DNA of 64,000 nucleotides from Gemmata palustris (GTDB taxonomy: Bacteria; Planctomycetota; Planctomycetia; Gemmatales; Gemmataceae). The notes below the pieces were generated by a model. That model was not told where the DNA came from. It did not search any database and worked only from the letters and a program-made list of their open reading frames with translations. The translations under genes were made by a program, and so were the position numbers. Below, one piece after another: positions 1-9,003 of the stretch (position 1 is its first letter; every line of letters begins with the position of its first letter). Location: NCBI RefSeq assembly GCF_017939745.1, contig NZ_JAGKQQ010000001.1, positions 496,001-560,000 on the forward strand, given 5' to 3'.

Positions 1-70
1 TGATTGGGTGCGAGCACCGGGAACCTCAAGTGCCTCCCGCTACAAGGTAACCGAAACAAAACCAAAAATG

Positions 71-123
71 AACCCGTGCGTCGAGTCGGCGTGCGAGTTC
101 GCCGGTGCTCGAGCGCACGGGTT
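71..123 (-). terminator. intrinsic terminator of the lipoprotein gene
   Basis: Arms AACCCGTGCG (71-80) and CGCACGGGTT (114-123) pair perfectly, and two 5-bp inner helices (TCGAG/CTCGA and CGGCG/CGCCG) extend the stem. Read on the minus strand the hairpin is followed by a T-rich run (positions 68 down to 50). It lies just downstream of the lipoprotein stop at 157, so it most likely ends that transcript. Confidence 0.7.
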
Positions 124-156
124 CGTGGGGCGAAGGTGGGATCAGAAAAGCCGAAC

Positions 157-717
157 CTACTGCCCGGGGCCGGTAGGGGCGCCGGGCGGGGGACCGGTCG
201 GCCGGCCCTTGGCGGCTCCCGCTCCGGCGGGGGCTCCCGCCGGTGGGCCCCCAGCCGGAGGCGTTTTGTTGCTCTTCCCGGCCAACAGTTGCTTATAGGT
301 CGCGTCATCGACCTCTTCGACGAGCCCGCCGGTGTAGCCGACGCTCTTCTTCCCGTCCTTCCCCTCTTGCTCGAACACCACGGGGTCTTGCGACCCGCGC
401 CCGCCGCCGACGTTGTACCGCACTTTGAACGGTTTGCCGTCGGACTCGGACTTGAACAGGCCGTCGAGGTCGTCGGGGTTGATGCTCATCATCTTGAGCT
501 TGGTCGGGTCGTAGCTCTTGATGAACTCCCGGAACTCGGCTTCACTGGCCGGCCCGCGCCCGCCCTTGAAGTTCTGGTGTGCCGCGTACATGTTGCTGAG
601 GCGCTGGGAGTTTGACGTGTTCATCGCGCCCACGGCCTCGGCCGTTCGGTCGCGGCTGCACCCGACCAGGCCGATGACCGATCCGAGCGCGAGTGCGCAA
701 ACGAGTCTCGTGAACAT
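157..717 (-). CDS. small secreted lipoprotein, unknown function
   Basis: About 186 residues. The N-terminus is a lipoprotein signal: positive start (MFTR), hydrophobic stretch and lipobox LVGC with Cys at about residue 20, so it should be anchored in a membrane facing the periplasm. The middle is soluble and charged; the last 40 residues are a low-complexity Pro/Gly/Ala tail. The ATG at 717 was chosen because GGAG lies about 5 nt upstream and the signal peptide begins there, although the frame stays open further upstream. It follows the DUF1559 gene (stop 789) in the same direction and probably shares its transcript. Small lipoproteins with a tail of this kind often follow DUF1559 genes in planctomycetes, but I know of no assigned role. 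Confidence 0.8.
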   Translation of the reverse strand: MFTRLVCALALGSVIGLVGCSRDRTAEAVGAMNTSNSQRLSNMYAAHQNFKGGRGPASEAEFREFIKSYDPTKLKMMSINPDDLDGLFKSESDGKPFKVRYNVGGGRGSQDPVVFEQEGKDGKKSVGYTGGLVEEVDDATYKQLLAGKSNKTPPAGGPPAGAPAGAGAAKGRPTGPPPGAPTGPGQ

Positions 718-788
718 AATGGCTCCGGTATTTTGGGTTGGGTGCGAAACGGGCGCGGCGGGGCAGGCGCCCGCCGCGCCCAGCGGGG

Positions 789-1799
789 TCAGTAGTTGGA
801 GCCGACCACCCACCCGTCGGACCGGCCGCCGAGGTGGTACAGCACGCAGCTCGTGTCGCTCCACCCGGAGTTCCCGCCCGTGTTGACCGACATCTGGATG
901 CCGCGCACCGAGCCGTCACCGAACACCGCGAGCACGACGCCCGTGTGGGCCGAACCGAAGCCGGGCTCCCAGAACTTCCCGTTGGCCGTCGCCCAGCTCA
1001 CGCGGGTCGTGTCGCTGTCCGGCAGCAGGGGAACCCAGTTCCCGACGAGACGCATGTTCGGCCAGTCGGAGTTGTGCGCCCAGCCCGGGATCTCCCACCA
1101 GTCCCAATCTGGCGTCGCGGTCGGCTGGTACTGCCGGGCGGAGACGGCTTTTTCCATGATGGCGATCGTGTTGGAGGTGCCGTCCGAGACGCCGGTCACG
1201 TTGACCGTGCTGTACTTCTGGGTCAGGGACGGGTTGTCGGTCCGCACGTGCCCGCCCTTGGTGATGATGCCCTTGAACGTGTTCTGCTCGTTCGGGTCCG
1301 GGGGCAGCGTGGCTTGCCACTGGTTGCCCCACTCCACCATCACGCCCGCGTAGTCGCCCATCGCGTACACCGAACCCCACGACGCGGGGGCGGACGCGCG
1401 GTTCCCGCGGGCCGGGCACAGGTACGTCTTCACCTGGATCTCGACCATCGCTTTGCCGATGCTCGCGTTCCAGTTGTTCGGCCCGCTCTGCTGGCCGATC
1501 TTGTACACGTTGTCCTGTTCGATGAAGGGGAGGATCTGGTACGCCCACCCCATCGTCTCGAACCCGACCCCGGTGTTCCCGAAGGCGGCGGACTGGGCGC
1601 CCGAGGTCGGGAAGTACCCGTAGGCCCCCTCGTGGGCGTGGAGCGCGATGCCGATCTGTTTCAGGTTGTTGCTGCACTGGATGCGCGCCGCGGCGGAGCG
1701 CACCTTTTGCACAGCCGGTAGGAGCAGGCCGATCAGGATCGCGATTATCGCGATCACAACGAGGAGCTCAATGAGCGTAAAACCGCGACGATGCCGCAT
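789..1799 (-). CDS. DUF1559 prepilin-like (type II pseudopilin N-terminus) protein
   Basis: 336 residues. The N-terminus has the class III prepilin cleavage/methylation signature [19 protein letters not shown] followed by an amphipathic helix ([11 protein letters not shown]), after which a prepilin peptidase would cleave and methylate the Phe. The globular remainder is the DUF1559 (SBP_bac_10) domain, which is greatly expanded in planctomycetes; it includes the family features DGTSNTI and a C-terminal GDGSV segment. An ATG at 1799 with GGAGG 8 nt upstream is preferred to the GTG/ATG options six codons earlier. A second, divergent family member lies at 48683-49669. The role is unknown; export and assembly through a type II-like pseudopilin system is inferred from the N-terminus. 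Confidence 0.92.
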   Translation of the reverse strand: MRHRRGFTLIELLVVIAIIAILIGLLLPAVQKVRSAAARIQCSNNLKQIGIALHAHEGAYGYFPTSGAQSAAFGNTGVGFETMGWAYQILPFIEQDNVYKIGQQSGPNNWNASIGKAMVEIQVKTYLCPARGNRASAPASWGSVYAMGDYAGVMVEWGNQWQATLPPDPNEQNTFKGIITKGGHVRTDNPSLTQKYSTVNVTGVSDGTSNTIAIMEKAVSARQYQPTATPDWDWWEIPGWAHNSDWPNMRLVGNWVPLLPDSDTTRVSWATANGKFWEPGFGSAHTGVVLAVFGDGSVRGIQMSVNTGGNSGWSDTSCVLYHLGGRSDGWVVGSNY

Positions 1800-1852
1800 G
1801 GGAGAGACCTCCGGCACGGGGAGAGAAGAAAAAATAGGCGATTCCGACCCGG

Positions 1853-3211
1853 CTACGACTTGGAAGCTTCAGGTGGAGAGACCCGGAACTCGGCGACCTG
1901 TAACCCCAAATCCGTTTCGTAAGTGTTGAAAATGATCAGGAACCCGATCCAGGACGGTCCGAACTTGGGCGCGTGCTTGTTATCGATCAGCGCCCCGGCC
2001 CGGACCTCGAGCGTCCGCCACCCCCCCGGGATAGTGGGGTTCGGTGCGTAGGTGCCGTTCCACTCCAGCATCCCCGTGTCCGGGGAGCGCACGTCCGGGG
2101 TCCGCACGCAGAAACAGAACTGCCCCGGTCCCGGGCGCTCGACGCGGTACCGCACCCGCACCACCGAATCGGAATGGAGCCGAAAGTACCCCCGCGTCCA
2201 CTGCTTGTCGGAGCGGATCTGGTACATCTGCCGCTGGTAGTACGGGTCGAACCAGAAGTCCGGGGCGACCACCGCCCGGTCCCCGGTGGAATCGCGGTGC
2301 CCCACGGCCCAACCCGTTCCCCACCCCGCGACCCAGGGCCGAGCGAGATCCAGTGCGTAGGCATCGGGCGTGTCGCGGATCGGCTGCTTCTGCGTGTCCC
2401 CGTCCGCTCGAACGGTCAGCAGTTCCCCGCCCCGCACTTCGCCGAACGCGCGCCCCGTTGGGGCCGACACGTTCACCGCGCCGCGCTGGACCCCCACCTC
2501 CGTTACGGTCGCGGCTTGGGAGAGGGTCACGATCGCCCCCGTCGCCCCCGTCAGTACGGTCTCGGTGGTGAACAACGTGAGTGGCACCCTGCCGACGAGC
2601 GGCGGGCGCACATCCGCCGCGATCACCCCGCGGTCGAGTTGCAGTTGGGTGCCGTCCGCACTCAGCGTGACGGCCGAATCCTCGGTCACCGCGACGTTCG
2701 TACCGTCGGGGTAGAACAGCACGGCCGACGCGCTCGGGCCGTTGGTCGTCACCGTGCCCCCCGGCGGGACCGGCCCGTCAGTCGGGTGCAGCGTTCCGTC
2801 CGTCGCTCGGACCGTAATGTTCCCGCGAACCGAACCGAGTCGGGCGTGCCATTCGGGTGACGTGGGGCTCGGTCGGTTGGGCCACACCCAGCGCCCGAGG
2901 GTGACCCCGGCGACCCCCGCGGCCAGCGCACCGCCCGCGAGCCGCAACACGTTGCGCCGGTCCCACGGCCGCGCACCAGGGTCTCTCGGTACGGGCGCGA
3001 CTCGTGCGAGTGACTGCTGTTCGCGAGAGCGGCTCCCCGGCGGCAGGTCCGCAACGGCAACCGCCTGGAGCACGAGGAGCCGGAACCACTCGCGTGCGGC
3101 CGGATCGGTGGCCAGCCGGTTCTCCAACTCCTCCGCTTCCGCGGGAGTCAGTGCGTTGTCCCAGTATCGGCCGAAGAGTTCTCCGAGTCGGAGGTCGAGC
3201 ACCGGGTTCAC
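1853..3211 (-). CDS. FecR-like anti-sigma / membrane regulator
   Basis: 452 residues. Residues 1-60 form a short helical region with a typical planctomycete anti-sigma partner sequence ([14 protein letters not shown]). A single transmembrane segment follows at about 90-110 ([18 protein letters not shown]), then a FecR-like extracytoplasmic region (GDGxLxPxDG-type repeats, about 125-290) and a C-terminal jelly-roll-like part with many aromatic residues. The GTG start at 3211 overlaps the sigma-factor stop as GTGA, so the two proteins are translationally coupled. Known FecR-type proteins hold or activate an ECF sigma factor in response to an outer signal; the pairing here supports that role, but the signal cannot be inferred. 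Confidence 0.82.
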   Translation of the reverse strand: MNPVLDLRLGELFGRYWDNALTPAEAEELENRLATDPAAREWFRLLVLQAVAVADLPPGSRSREQQSLARVAPVPRDPGARPWDRRNVLRLAGGALAAGVAGVTLGRWVWPNRPSPTSPEWHARLGSVRGNITVRATDGTLHPTDGPVPPGGTVTTNGPSASAVLFYPDGTNVAVTEDSAVTLSADGTQLQLDRGVIAADVRPPLVGRVPLTLFTTETVLTGATGAIVTLSQAATVTEVGVQRGAVNVSAPTGRAFGEVRGGELLTVRADGDTQKQPIRDTPDAYALDLARPWVAGWGTGWAVGHRDSTGDRAVVAPDFWFDPYYQRQMYQIRSDKQWTRGYFRLHSDSVVRVRYRVERPGPGQFCFCVRTPDVRSPDTGMLEWNGTYAPNPTIPGGWRTLEVRAGALIDNKHAPKFGPSWIGFLIIFNTYETDLGLQVAEFRVSPPEASKS

Positions 3212-3747
3212 GAGGGTACCTCCCGTGTTACCGGGGCCTCGCGGCCACCCAATTCCCCCTCAACGCACTCACGCAGGGACCGGTGAATCCGCGACAGGTT
3301 CTGGTAGACCGCGTCCGCCGACCGCTTGAGGCGCTTCGCAACGGTCACGGCGGTAAGACCTTCCGCGTACCTCATTCGGAGCAACTCCTGAGCGGACGCC
3401 GTCAACTTGCCGAGGCACCGGTGTAGGGCCTCGCTCCGGTCCGTAACCGTCACGTCTTTGGAATCCGACCAGCGCGCCTCTAATAAGTCGAGAACGTTGT
3501 CCGGGAGCGAATGCAGTCGGCGACTCCGGGCGAAATCGACCGCCCGGTGCCGGGCCGCACGCAGTGCCCATGCGAGCACGTGATCGACGTCGCGGAACTG
3601 CGCGCGGGACTCGAGCGCCGCGAGGACGACCTGTTGGAAGATGTCGTCGGCGGCGTGTACGTCCCGCGTCACGGTCGCGGCCAGAGCTGCGACGCGCAAT
3701 CGCTCGCGGAGCAGTATTTGGACGATCACGTCCGGTTCGAGAGTCAT
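3208..3747 (-). CDS. ECF sigma factor (Rhodopirellula/Verrucomicrobium type)
   Basis: About 179 residues from the ATG at 3747. Region 2 is visible near the N-terminus (RDVHAADDIFQQVVLAALE, RDVDHVLAWALRAARHRAVDFAR), and region 4 forms the C-terminal helix-turn-helix (SAQELLRMRYAEGLTAVTVA, then KRLKRSADAVYQNLSRIHRSL). The spacing and the lack of other domains fit a minimal ECF sigma factor, which directs RNA polymerase to a small regulon. An upstream in-frame start (3798) would add a basic 17-residue extension without a better ribosome site, so it was not used. The gene is coupled by GTGA to the FecR-like membrane protein, its probable regulator. Confidence 0.9.
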   Translation of the reverse strand: MTLEPDVIVQILLRERLRVAALAATVTRDVHAADDIFQQVVLAALESRAQFRDVDHVLAWALRAARHRAVDFARSRRLHSLPDNVLDLLEARWSDSKDVTVTDRSEALHRCLGKLTASAQELLRMRYAEGLTAVTVAKRLKRSADAVYQNLSRIHRSLRECVEGELGGREAPVTREVPS

Positions 3748-3984
3748 GCGCGAGCCTCTCTCGTTCTTCACACGAACGTCACGGCCGAATCCTGACACCG
3801 AATGCGAATTATTTTACCGCAATTCTTTAAACCCAAGCGCCGCAGCGAGATACCGCCGAACCGAACTGCGTCGCGTGTGACCGGGGCTCGTCCGCCGCGC
3901 GAACTCGCGTGAACCCACCTTGGTTCCCGTTCGTCCGTTCAACGTTGACCGCCGCCCGACCGCCGGGGCTTACACGCAACTCTC

Positions 3985-4084
3985 TTGCTCAGAGGGTTCG
4001 GCTCTGCGAGCCGAACGCACCAATGCCTCGCAAACTTGCGGCGGTTAACTTTACCGCTCCGGTTCTTCCGGGGCGGTTTTTTCT
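3985..4084 (+). ncRNA. candidate small RNA with intrinsic terminator
   Basis: The plus strand can fold into a perfect 8-bp hairpin GTTCGGCT-CTGCG-AGCCGAAC (about 3995-4015), a short helix CGCAA/TTGCG (about 4030-4041), and then a strong terminator. No plus-strand gene lies upstream within this window, so the terminator needs an unannotated transcript. Sequence similarity to a known RNA family was not recognised. The 5' end is unknown. Confidence 0.35.
4053..4083 (+). terminator. intrinsic terminator on the plus strand
   Basis: Stem ACCGCTCCGG (4053-4062) / CCGGGGCGGT (4068-4077), 10 bp with one G-U pair, loop TTCTT, followed directly by six T residues. On the minus strand there is no T-tract, so it acts on plus-strand transcription. 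Confidence 0.75.
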
Positions 4085-4368
4085 TGGATGACGGTCATAG
4101 AGGTCCGCGCCGTGTCCGACGGCACTTCGCGCCTCTGTCACCCCACGTTCCTCAATACCTGGACGCGCTGAAATTGTGAGAGCCGAACGCAAAATGCGGT
4201 CAAGAAGTGGATTGCGGAAATGTGGTGCTTTTAAATTTCGTGGCGTTTTGCGGGCTTTGTAAACGCGCTTTCACACGTGGAACACTCGCGCAGACACGCG
4301 AGCGTATCTGCACGGGATGTGCGCTCCGCTCTGACGACAGTTCCCAACCCGTGATGGAATCGGGGCGG

Positions 4369-6495
4369 TCACTTCAACTCCGTCTTGAGCTCTTCCGCGC
4401 AAGCCTGCTCCAGTTCTCTGGCCGCGGTCTGGAGTTGTGGCTTAAGGCCCGCCGGGGCCTCGTCCGACTCTTTTACCCCTTTTTGTTCCCAGGATTGCAA
4501 CAGCGTCCCAAATGCGCTCATGGCACCGGCCACCTTGTCTTGTTCGACGAGGATCAAATCGCACCAGTAAAGGCGCCAGAACTGCTTCCGCGAGTTCGGC
4601 GTATCGGTTAATTTCTTGCCGTCTTTGGCGATCATGCTCACCGCATCTTGCGCCTGTCGGAACAGCGAGGCGCGGTTCTCGCGCAGCAGAACCAGGTAGC
4701 TCGGCACCGCCGTCTCCTCACCCGGCGGTGGTGGGAAGAACACACTCGGCCGGCCCATATTCTTGATGTCGTCCCGAATGATCTTCGCCACCGCGAAAAC
4801 GAGTTGATGGGTGCCCCTGGGGCGCGGCCATGTCCGCACCGCGGCGTCCGCCTTACCCACCTCCGGGCGCTCGAAAAATGAAACGAAGTACCGGTCGCCG
4901 TCCCGCGTCAGCTCGTCCTTCAACACCTCCCACTCGAGCCGCCGGGCTCCCCAGTCCTCTTCTGCGGCCAGGGCCACCTCGCCCAGCGCGCGGATCAACC
5001 GCACCTTCTTGGCGGTGTGTGCTTCCTGCCACTTCCGCGCGGCCTCGCGCCGTTGCACCTGCTCCCGCTCCGCGTCTAACGCGCGCGCCGCGGCGTCCTT
5101 TTCATCATTGGCCTTGCGCGCGCGTTGCTCCTCCTGGTGCGTGCGGTACACCTGGTACCCGTACACCCCGCCGGGGAGCAAGATCAGCCACCACGCCAAC
5201 AACCCCCAGAGGGTCCACGTGGCCCAATGGCCGGCCCGGAACACCCCCCACCCGCGGCGGTCGATACCTTTCAGCCGGTACCCGGGCGGGCGGTCCGCGC
5301 GGGCCGGGTGCCACACGGGTCGTTCGGCCCGCTCCCGCGAACGCACCTCTTGCGCCTCCGCCCGAGTCCGGGCCGCCGCGTACCCCTGGTGGACGATGGC
5401 GTCGATCTCGTCATCACTGAAGGCGTCCAAATCGGTGCGCGCGGTCGCGACCGCCAGTTGCTCACTCGGCCCCGGCGCGTAAGGCCGGTCGATCACGTCC
5501 GCGGCCGCTTGGGGCAGCGTGCAGTGGAGCAGCCGACCGCCGCTCCGCAACCGCTCCCGCGCGTACCCGTGCTCGAACCAGCTCACCCGGTCCATCATCA
5601 GGTCCACGCACCGACTCGTCCGCCCGGTAATCAGGCTGTAATCGTTGCCGTACTCCGCCGCCAGGGCCCGCTGGGCGTCGCTAACCACCAACAGGTCCAA
5701 CCGCTCGTTGGGCGGGAATAATTGCAGCATTCTACGTGTGCCCAAATTGTCATAAACTCCGCCGTCAGTCAGGTAGTGCGGGCGCGGGAAGCAGTCGGGG
5801 GCGACCCCGAACGTGGCGTGGTCGACCCGCACCGGTGGGAACAGCGGCGGGAACGCGGACGACGCGGCGACGGCCAGCCCGACCGGGACCGCGGCGACCG
5901 GAACCGGAACGGGGACCGCCTGTCGGTCGTCCGGCCCGGCCCCGGGCTCCTGCCCGAACCGCAGTTCAACGTTCCCGCGGTTGCTCCCGAACGCGACCAG
6001 GTGGCCCGTGGTGAAGCTGGTGGCCAAGAGCTGCACCTCCGGTCGGCCGGGGGCCGCCACCGCGCCCAGGGTCGCTCCGCGGTACAGGCGGTCGTACTCG
6101 CGCTGGAGCAGGGCCGTCCGCCACCAGCGCGCGCCCCGGAACCGGGGCGCGACCGCCAGGAACGATACCACCCACGGTCGGATCACCCGCCCGCGAACGT
6201 CCGCGCGCACGAACGCGACCAGTTCGCCGGCGGCGGCGTCGAACTGCTCCGGGGTGCCCGTGTACCGCTCCCAGTTGAGGACGAGGTGGGCCGCTAACAC
6301 GCTCCCCCCGGAAACGGAACACACGTGCGTCACGTTCGCCAGCAAGCCCTCCTCGTACAGAAAACGAACCACCCCGAGGTGGAAGAGCGTGGCCCGAAAC
6401 CCGCCCCCGGAGAGCGTGAGTCCGGTCCGCGGGCCGCTCGCGCCTTCGGGTGCTCGCGCCGGAACAGGGGCGGGCTGGTTGTTGTCGCCTGTCAT
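4369..6495 (-). CDS. membrane-anchored patatin-like phospholipase
   Basis: 708 residues. Numbering from the ATG: the oxyanion loop SGGGFRA (about 29-35), nucleophile motif SVSGG with Ser62, and catalytic DGG (Asp244) place residues 20-370 in the patatin family (Ser-Asp dyad lipid acyl hydrolases). The first position of the usual GxSxG is Ser. A hydrophobic segment (about 418-445) is followed by a highly charged coiled-coil-like stretch (about 450-510) and a C-terminal domain of about 190 residues that I do not recognise. There is no signal peptide, so the catalytic part should be cytoplasmic and tethered by the single membrane segment. The ATG at 6495 is preferred to a GTG at 6531 because the promoter at 6549-6577 would leave the GTG only a roughly 10-nt leader. 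Confidence 0.88.
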   Translation of the reverse strand: MTGDNNQPAPVPARAPEGASGPRTGLTLSGGGFRATLFHLGVVRFLYEEGLLANVTHVCSVSGGSVLAAHLVLNWERYTGTPEQFDAAAGELVAFVRADVRGRVIRPWVVSFLAVAPRFRGARWWRTALLQREYDRLYRGATLGAVAAPGRPEVQLLATSFTTGHLVAFGSNRGNVELRFGQEPGAGPDDRQAVPVPVPVAAVPVGLAVAASSAFPPLFPPVRVDHATFGVAPDCFPRPHYLTDGGVYDNLGTRRMLQLFPPNERLDLLVVSDAQRALAAEYGNDYSLITGRTSRCVDLMMDRVSWFEHGYARERLRSGGRLLHCTLPQAAADVIDRPYAPGPSEQLAVATARTDLDAFSDDEIDAIVHQGYAAARTRAEAQEVRSRERAERPVWHPARADRPPGYRLKGIDRRGWGVFRAGHWATWTLWGLLAWWLILLPGGVYGYQVYRTHQEEQRARKANDEKDAAARALDAEREQVQRREAARKWQEAHTAKKVRLIRALGEVALAAEEDWGARRLEWEVLKDELTRDGDRYFVSFFERPEVGKADAAVRTWPRPRGTHQLVFAVAKIIRDDIKNMGRPSVFFPPPPGEETAVPSYLVLLRENRASLFRQAQDAVSMIAKDGKKLTDTPNSRKQFWRLYWCDLILVEQDKVAGAMSAFGTLLQSWEQKGVKESDEAPAGLKPQLQTAARELEQACAEELKTELK

Positions 6496-6548
6496 ACCGC
6501 CGCCCTGGAATGGAGCTTGGGGAATTGTCACGGCTGGCTATCTATATT

Positions 6549-6577
6549 ATTATACTATTGATAATTAAATGTATCAA
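6549..6577 (-). promoter_or_regulatory. near-consensus sigma70-type promoter for the patatin gene
   Basis: On the minus strand TTGATA (6577-6572), a 17-nt spacer and TATAAT (6554-6549) make an almost perfect housekeeping promoter in an AT-rich island that is unusual for this GC-rich DNA. Transcription should begin near 6542, about 47 nt before the ATG at 6495. Confidence 0.72.
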
Positions 6578-6632
6578 GCAATGGTGGATCGCAGTCGATC
6601 AGACGAACCGGCACGACCGATAGTCGACGGGC

Positions 6633-7043
6633 TCAAGCCTTGTCTGGAAATAGGATGAACGGACCCGACGTTCCGACCGGCCGCCCGGCTAGGTCGTTAC
6701 TGATCGCGACGACGGTCCCCACGATGTGGTCGGTGCCGGGGGTGAAAAAGCCGCGGAGGTTGTAAACCGCACCCGCGAGCCCGTCTATGACTAATTCGAT
6801 TCCCTCGGGCAGCAATTCCGGTTCACCTGTGGCGCTCTCCGGCACAGGGGGCGTCACGGACCCCCGCACGTTGAGCGCCGCACCCGGGCGAGGCGTAGCG
6901 GTGCCCGAGATTTTGCCGTCGGTAGTGGTCAGGTTCATCACCGACAGCGGCGTCCACGGGGCGGTGATTTGTGCCCGGAATTCGTTCGCCGCGACGCGCG
7001 GGCAGAAACTTCGATACTGCCATTTCCCATTAAGCTCGGGCAT
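6633..7043 (-). CDS. small hypothetical protein, beta-rich
   Basis: 136 residues, no signal peptide or membrane segment. The sequence begins MPELNGKWQYRSF and alternates short hydrophobic strands with Gly/Thr turns (GKISGTATPRPG, NVRGSVTPP, GAVYNLRGFFTPG, HIVGTVVAISND), suggesting a lipocalin-like or other small beta-barrel; that is a guess from pattern only. The start at 7043 has GGAGAGACC immediately before the ATG. It lies between the deaminase gene (stop 7121) and the patatin gene on the same strand, but the patatin gene has its own promoter. I do not recognise the family. Confidence 0.7.
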   Translation of the reverse strand: MPELNGKWQYRSFCPRVAANEFRAQITAPWTPLSVMNLTTTDGKISGTATPRPGAALNVRGSVTPPVPESATGEPELLPEGIELVIDGLAGAVYNLRGFFTPGTDHIVGTVVAISNDLAGRPVGTSGPFILFPDKA

Positions 7044-7120
7044 GGTCTCTCCAATTGAATATTGATTTGTTTGCAACAACGTTTAGTGGCTGGTTAATAA
7101 TCTGTGCCGGCGAACAGGTA

Positions 7121-7918
7121 TCAAGACGGGGCGGGCAGGTTGCACGCCCGCTTGAAGTCGGCGAGCGTGCGGGCGTTCCGGGTCCGATCGTCGTCGGTGG
7201 TCACCAGATCCTTCTCAGTCGCGCTCTGGAGGAGTTGAGCGGCCCGCGCGAGCAACGGTTCCGAGTGGTCCAGCACGTTAATCAGATCGGTACCCCCGGC
7301 GACCAGCTCCTGAATCCGTGCGAGGAGGTCAGTGTGTAACTGCTGAACGCCACGGACAAAGGCGGAGTCCGCGCCGGCGAGCGCCACCGATTCGCGAACC
7401 GACTCCCGGCTTGAGAAGAACTTCTTCTTCGTCTCCTCGTAGAACCCTTCGTACTTTTTGTCAGGGATGACGTAGGCGATCCGCTTCATGTACGCGATGA
7501 GGAGCGTGCAGGCGCACATCGCGCACGGGTCGAAGGCGTTGTACAACGAGCACCCGACCCGCAGGAAATCGCCGGGCTGTCCGCCTTTGGCCATGAACAG
7601 CGACGACCGGTAGTAATCCTCCACGGTCACCCCCGCACCCCGCGGGCGCTTCCGGCGCAACCGCTCGTGGGCCGCGCGGATGACCACCTGCTCCGCGTGT
7701 TGGAGCGGGTTCTCGTCCGCGTGGATCGAGTTCCGACCGACCGCCAGAACCTCGCCATCCGTGTTATCGATCACGCAGCAGTGGACGTTCAGCCCCGCGA
7801 AGTGCGTTGGTGGGGCGCCGGTCCGCGCCGGGATCGGGCGGTCGAAGAGGAAGTACGTTCGGGCCAACAGGCCCAGCGTCGCGATCGCGTCCCGTTCCGT
7901 TCGGAGCTGCTCGTCCAT
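7121..7918 (-). CDS. CMP/dCMP- or tRNA-adenosine-type deaminase family protein
   Basis: 265 residues. The zinc-binding deaminase motifs are present: His74-Ala-Glu76 (HAE) and Pro131-Cys132-x-x-Cys135 (PCAMC), which in this superfamily bind one Zn and provide the proton-shuttling Glu. The deaminase core spans about 40-165. The helical C-terminal 100 residues (many Ser/Arg/Leu heptads) are extra compared with free CDA or TadA. The substrate (free base, nucleotide, RNA or DNA) cannot be read from sequence. No signal peptide. It lies 51 bp after the start of the exported nuclease-like gene on the same strand and upstream of the small protein and patatin genes. Confidence 0.85.
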   Translation of the reverse strand: MDEQLRTERDAIATLGLLARTYFLFDRPIPARTGAPPTHFAGLNVHCCVIDNTDGEVLAVGRNSIHADENPLQHAEQVVIRAAHERLRRKRPRGAGVTVEDYYRSSLFMAKGGQPGDFLRVGCSLYNAFDPCAMCACTLLIAYMKRIAYVIPDKKYEGFYEETKKKFFSSRESVRESVALAGADSAFVRGVQQLHTDLLARIQELVAGGTDLINVLDHSEPLLARAAQLLQSATEKDLVTTDDDRTRNARTLADFKRACNLPAPS

Positions 7919-7969
7919 GTATCGACCTCTGTTCGGTGGTGGGTCATTTCAGTTGGGCGCCGGCGTGCG

Positions 7970-8968
7970 TCAGTATTTGAGAACGCACGCGAGCGGGAGG
8001 TGGTCCGACACCCCGGAGTCGTGGAACGTGTTCCCGGTGTACAGCCGATTCGGGCGGGGGATCATTTTCGAGTTGGCCGGGGTGAACAGTTGGAAATCGA
8101 ACGCCACGGCCTCGGTGGAGTCCGCCTTCCAGCGGAAGTTCGTGTCGTCGAGCAGGCCCGGCGAAACGATGATGTGATCGATCGTCTCCCACTTGTTGTC
8201 GAACACGTATGTCCCCTTGCCCGCGTTCACGAGGGACCAGACGGTGTCGTAGAGCTGCCCATCAGTCAGACCGGTCGAGCTATTTCCGGCACGCAGGTGC
8301 GTTTTGACGGACTCATCGGCTGGAGTGTCGTTCAGGTCACCCATCACGATGAAATCGGCCGCGGGGTCGAGCTTGAGCAGGGCGTCGAGGCGCTTCCGGA
8401 GCGTCTTCGCGGCCGTGGCCCGCTGCGCCGGTACGTTCCCGCGCGACGGCCAGTGGTTCATGAACACGGTGAACCGCTTCCCGCCCTTGTCGAACTCCAC
8501 CTCCACGATGTCGCGGGTCTTGTCCGCGTCGACGAAGTGGAACCCCTCGAAGACGGCTTTCACCTGTTTGGCGTCGTACAGAACGGTGCAGTCGATCCCG
8601 CGGTCGCTCGGCGAGTCCTTGTGGACGATCCGATAGTCCCGGCCGAGCGGTGCGAGCTCCTTCACCAGATCCTTGAGTACGGCTCGGTTCTCGATCTCGC
8701 ACAGTCCGAGGACGTCCGGCCCCTTGCCGCCGTTCATCTTGGTCAGCACCCGAGCGAGGTTCTTCAGGTGCGCCTTGTACCGCTCCTCTGTGTATTTCTT
8801 GGCGGCGGTCGGGGTGAATTCCTCGTCCCCTTCCACCTCCGGATCGTCGACGGTGTCAAACAAGTTCTCAACGTTCCACGAGACGACGTACAGTTCACCA
8901 GCCCGCGCGGGCGCGGCGAACAGGGCTACGGTTGCCGTGAGCATTAACATCCTGGTAATCGTCATCAT
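7970..8968 (-). CDS. exported endonuclease/exonuclease/phosphatase (EEP) family protein
   Basis: 332 residues. A signal peptide covers about residues 1-24 (hydrophobic core, cleavage after AARA). Family motifs follow in order: SWNVENLF (metal-ligand Asn), GLCEIENR (Glu), an HWPSRG segment, MGDLNDTP (catalytic Asp/Asn) and C-terminal SDHLPLACVL (Asp-His). These give the DNase I-like four-layered sandwich with Mg-dependent phosphodiesterase activity; the substrate could be nucleic acid, lipid or another phosphodiester. Two adjacent ATG codons (8968, 8965) follow GGAG; the first was chosen. It lies 35 nt after the haem-protein stop and is likely co-transcribed with it. Confidence 0.88.
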   Translation of the reverse strand: MMTITRMLMLTATVALFAAPARAGELYVVSWNVENLFDTVDDPEVEGDEEFTPTAAKKYTEERYKAHLKNLARVLTKMNGGKGPDVLGLCEIENRAVLKDLVKELAPLGRDYRIVHKDSPSDRGIDCTVLYDAKQVKAVFEGFHFVDADKTRDIVEVEFDKGGKRFTVFMNHWPSRGNVPAQRATAAKTLRKRLDALLKLDPAADFIVMGDLNDTPADESVKTHLRAGNSSTGLTDGQLYDTVWSLVNAGKGTYVFDNKWETIDHIIVSPGLLDDTNFRWKADSTEAVAFDFQLFTPANSKMIPRPNRLYTGNTFHDSGVSDHLPLACVLKY

Positions 8969-9003
8969 CTTTCTCCGCGAGAAAATTGGGGGATGGGACC
9001 GCG

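Larger units (their letters stand above)
3748..4368. other. 620-bp gene-free region with structured + strand element
   Basis: No frame here has coding character. It holds a plus-strand hairpin (4000-4015) and intrinsic terminator (4053-4083), described separately, and a 12-bp direct repeat GAGCCGAACGCA at 4008-4019 and 4180-4191. The segment 4200-4368 has lower GC and a short stem CTCGCG/CGCGAG; I see nothing else in it. Confidence 0.5.

Noticed and set aside
738-1721. Long plus-strand frame over the DUF1559 gene
   Set aside because: Antisense shadow of a clear prepilin-like gene; composition is Arg/Val/Pro-rich as expected from high GC.
7121-7918. Deaminase as a canonical TadA or cytidine deaminase
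   Set aside because: It has the zinc motifs but a 100-residue extension and no clear match to either subfamily, so only the superfamily is called.
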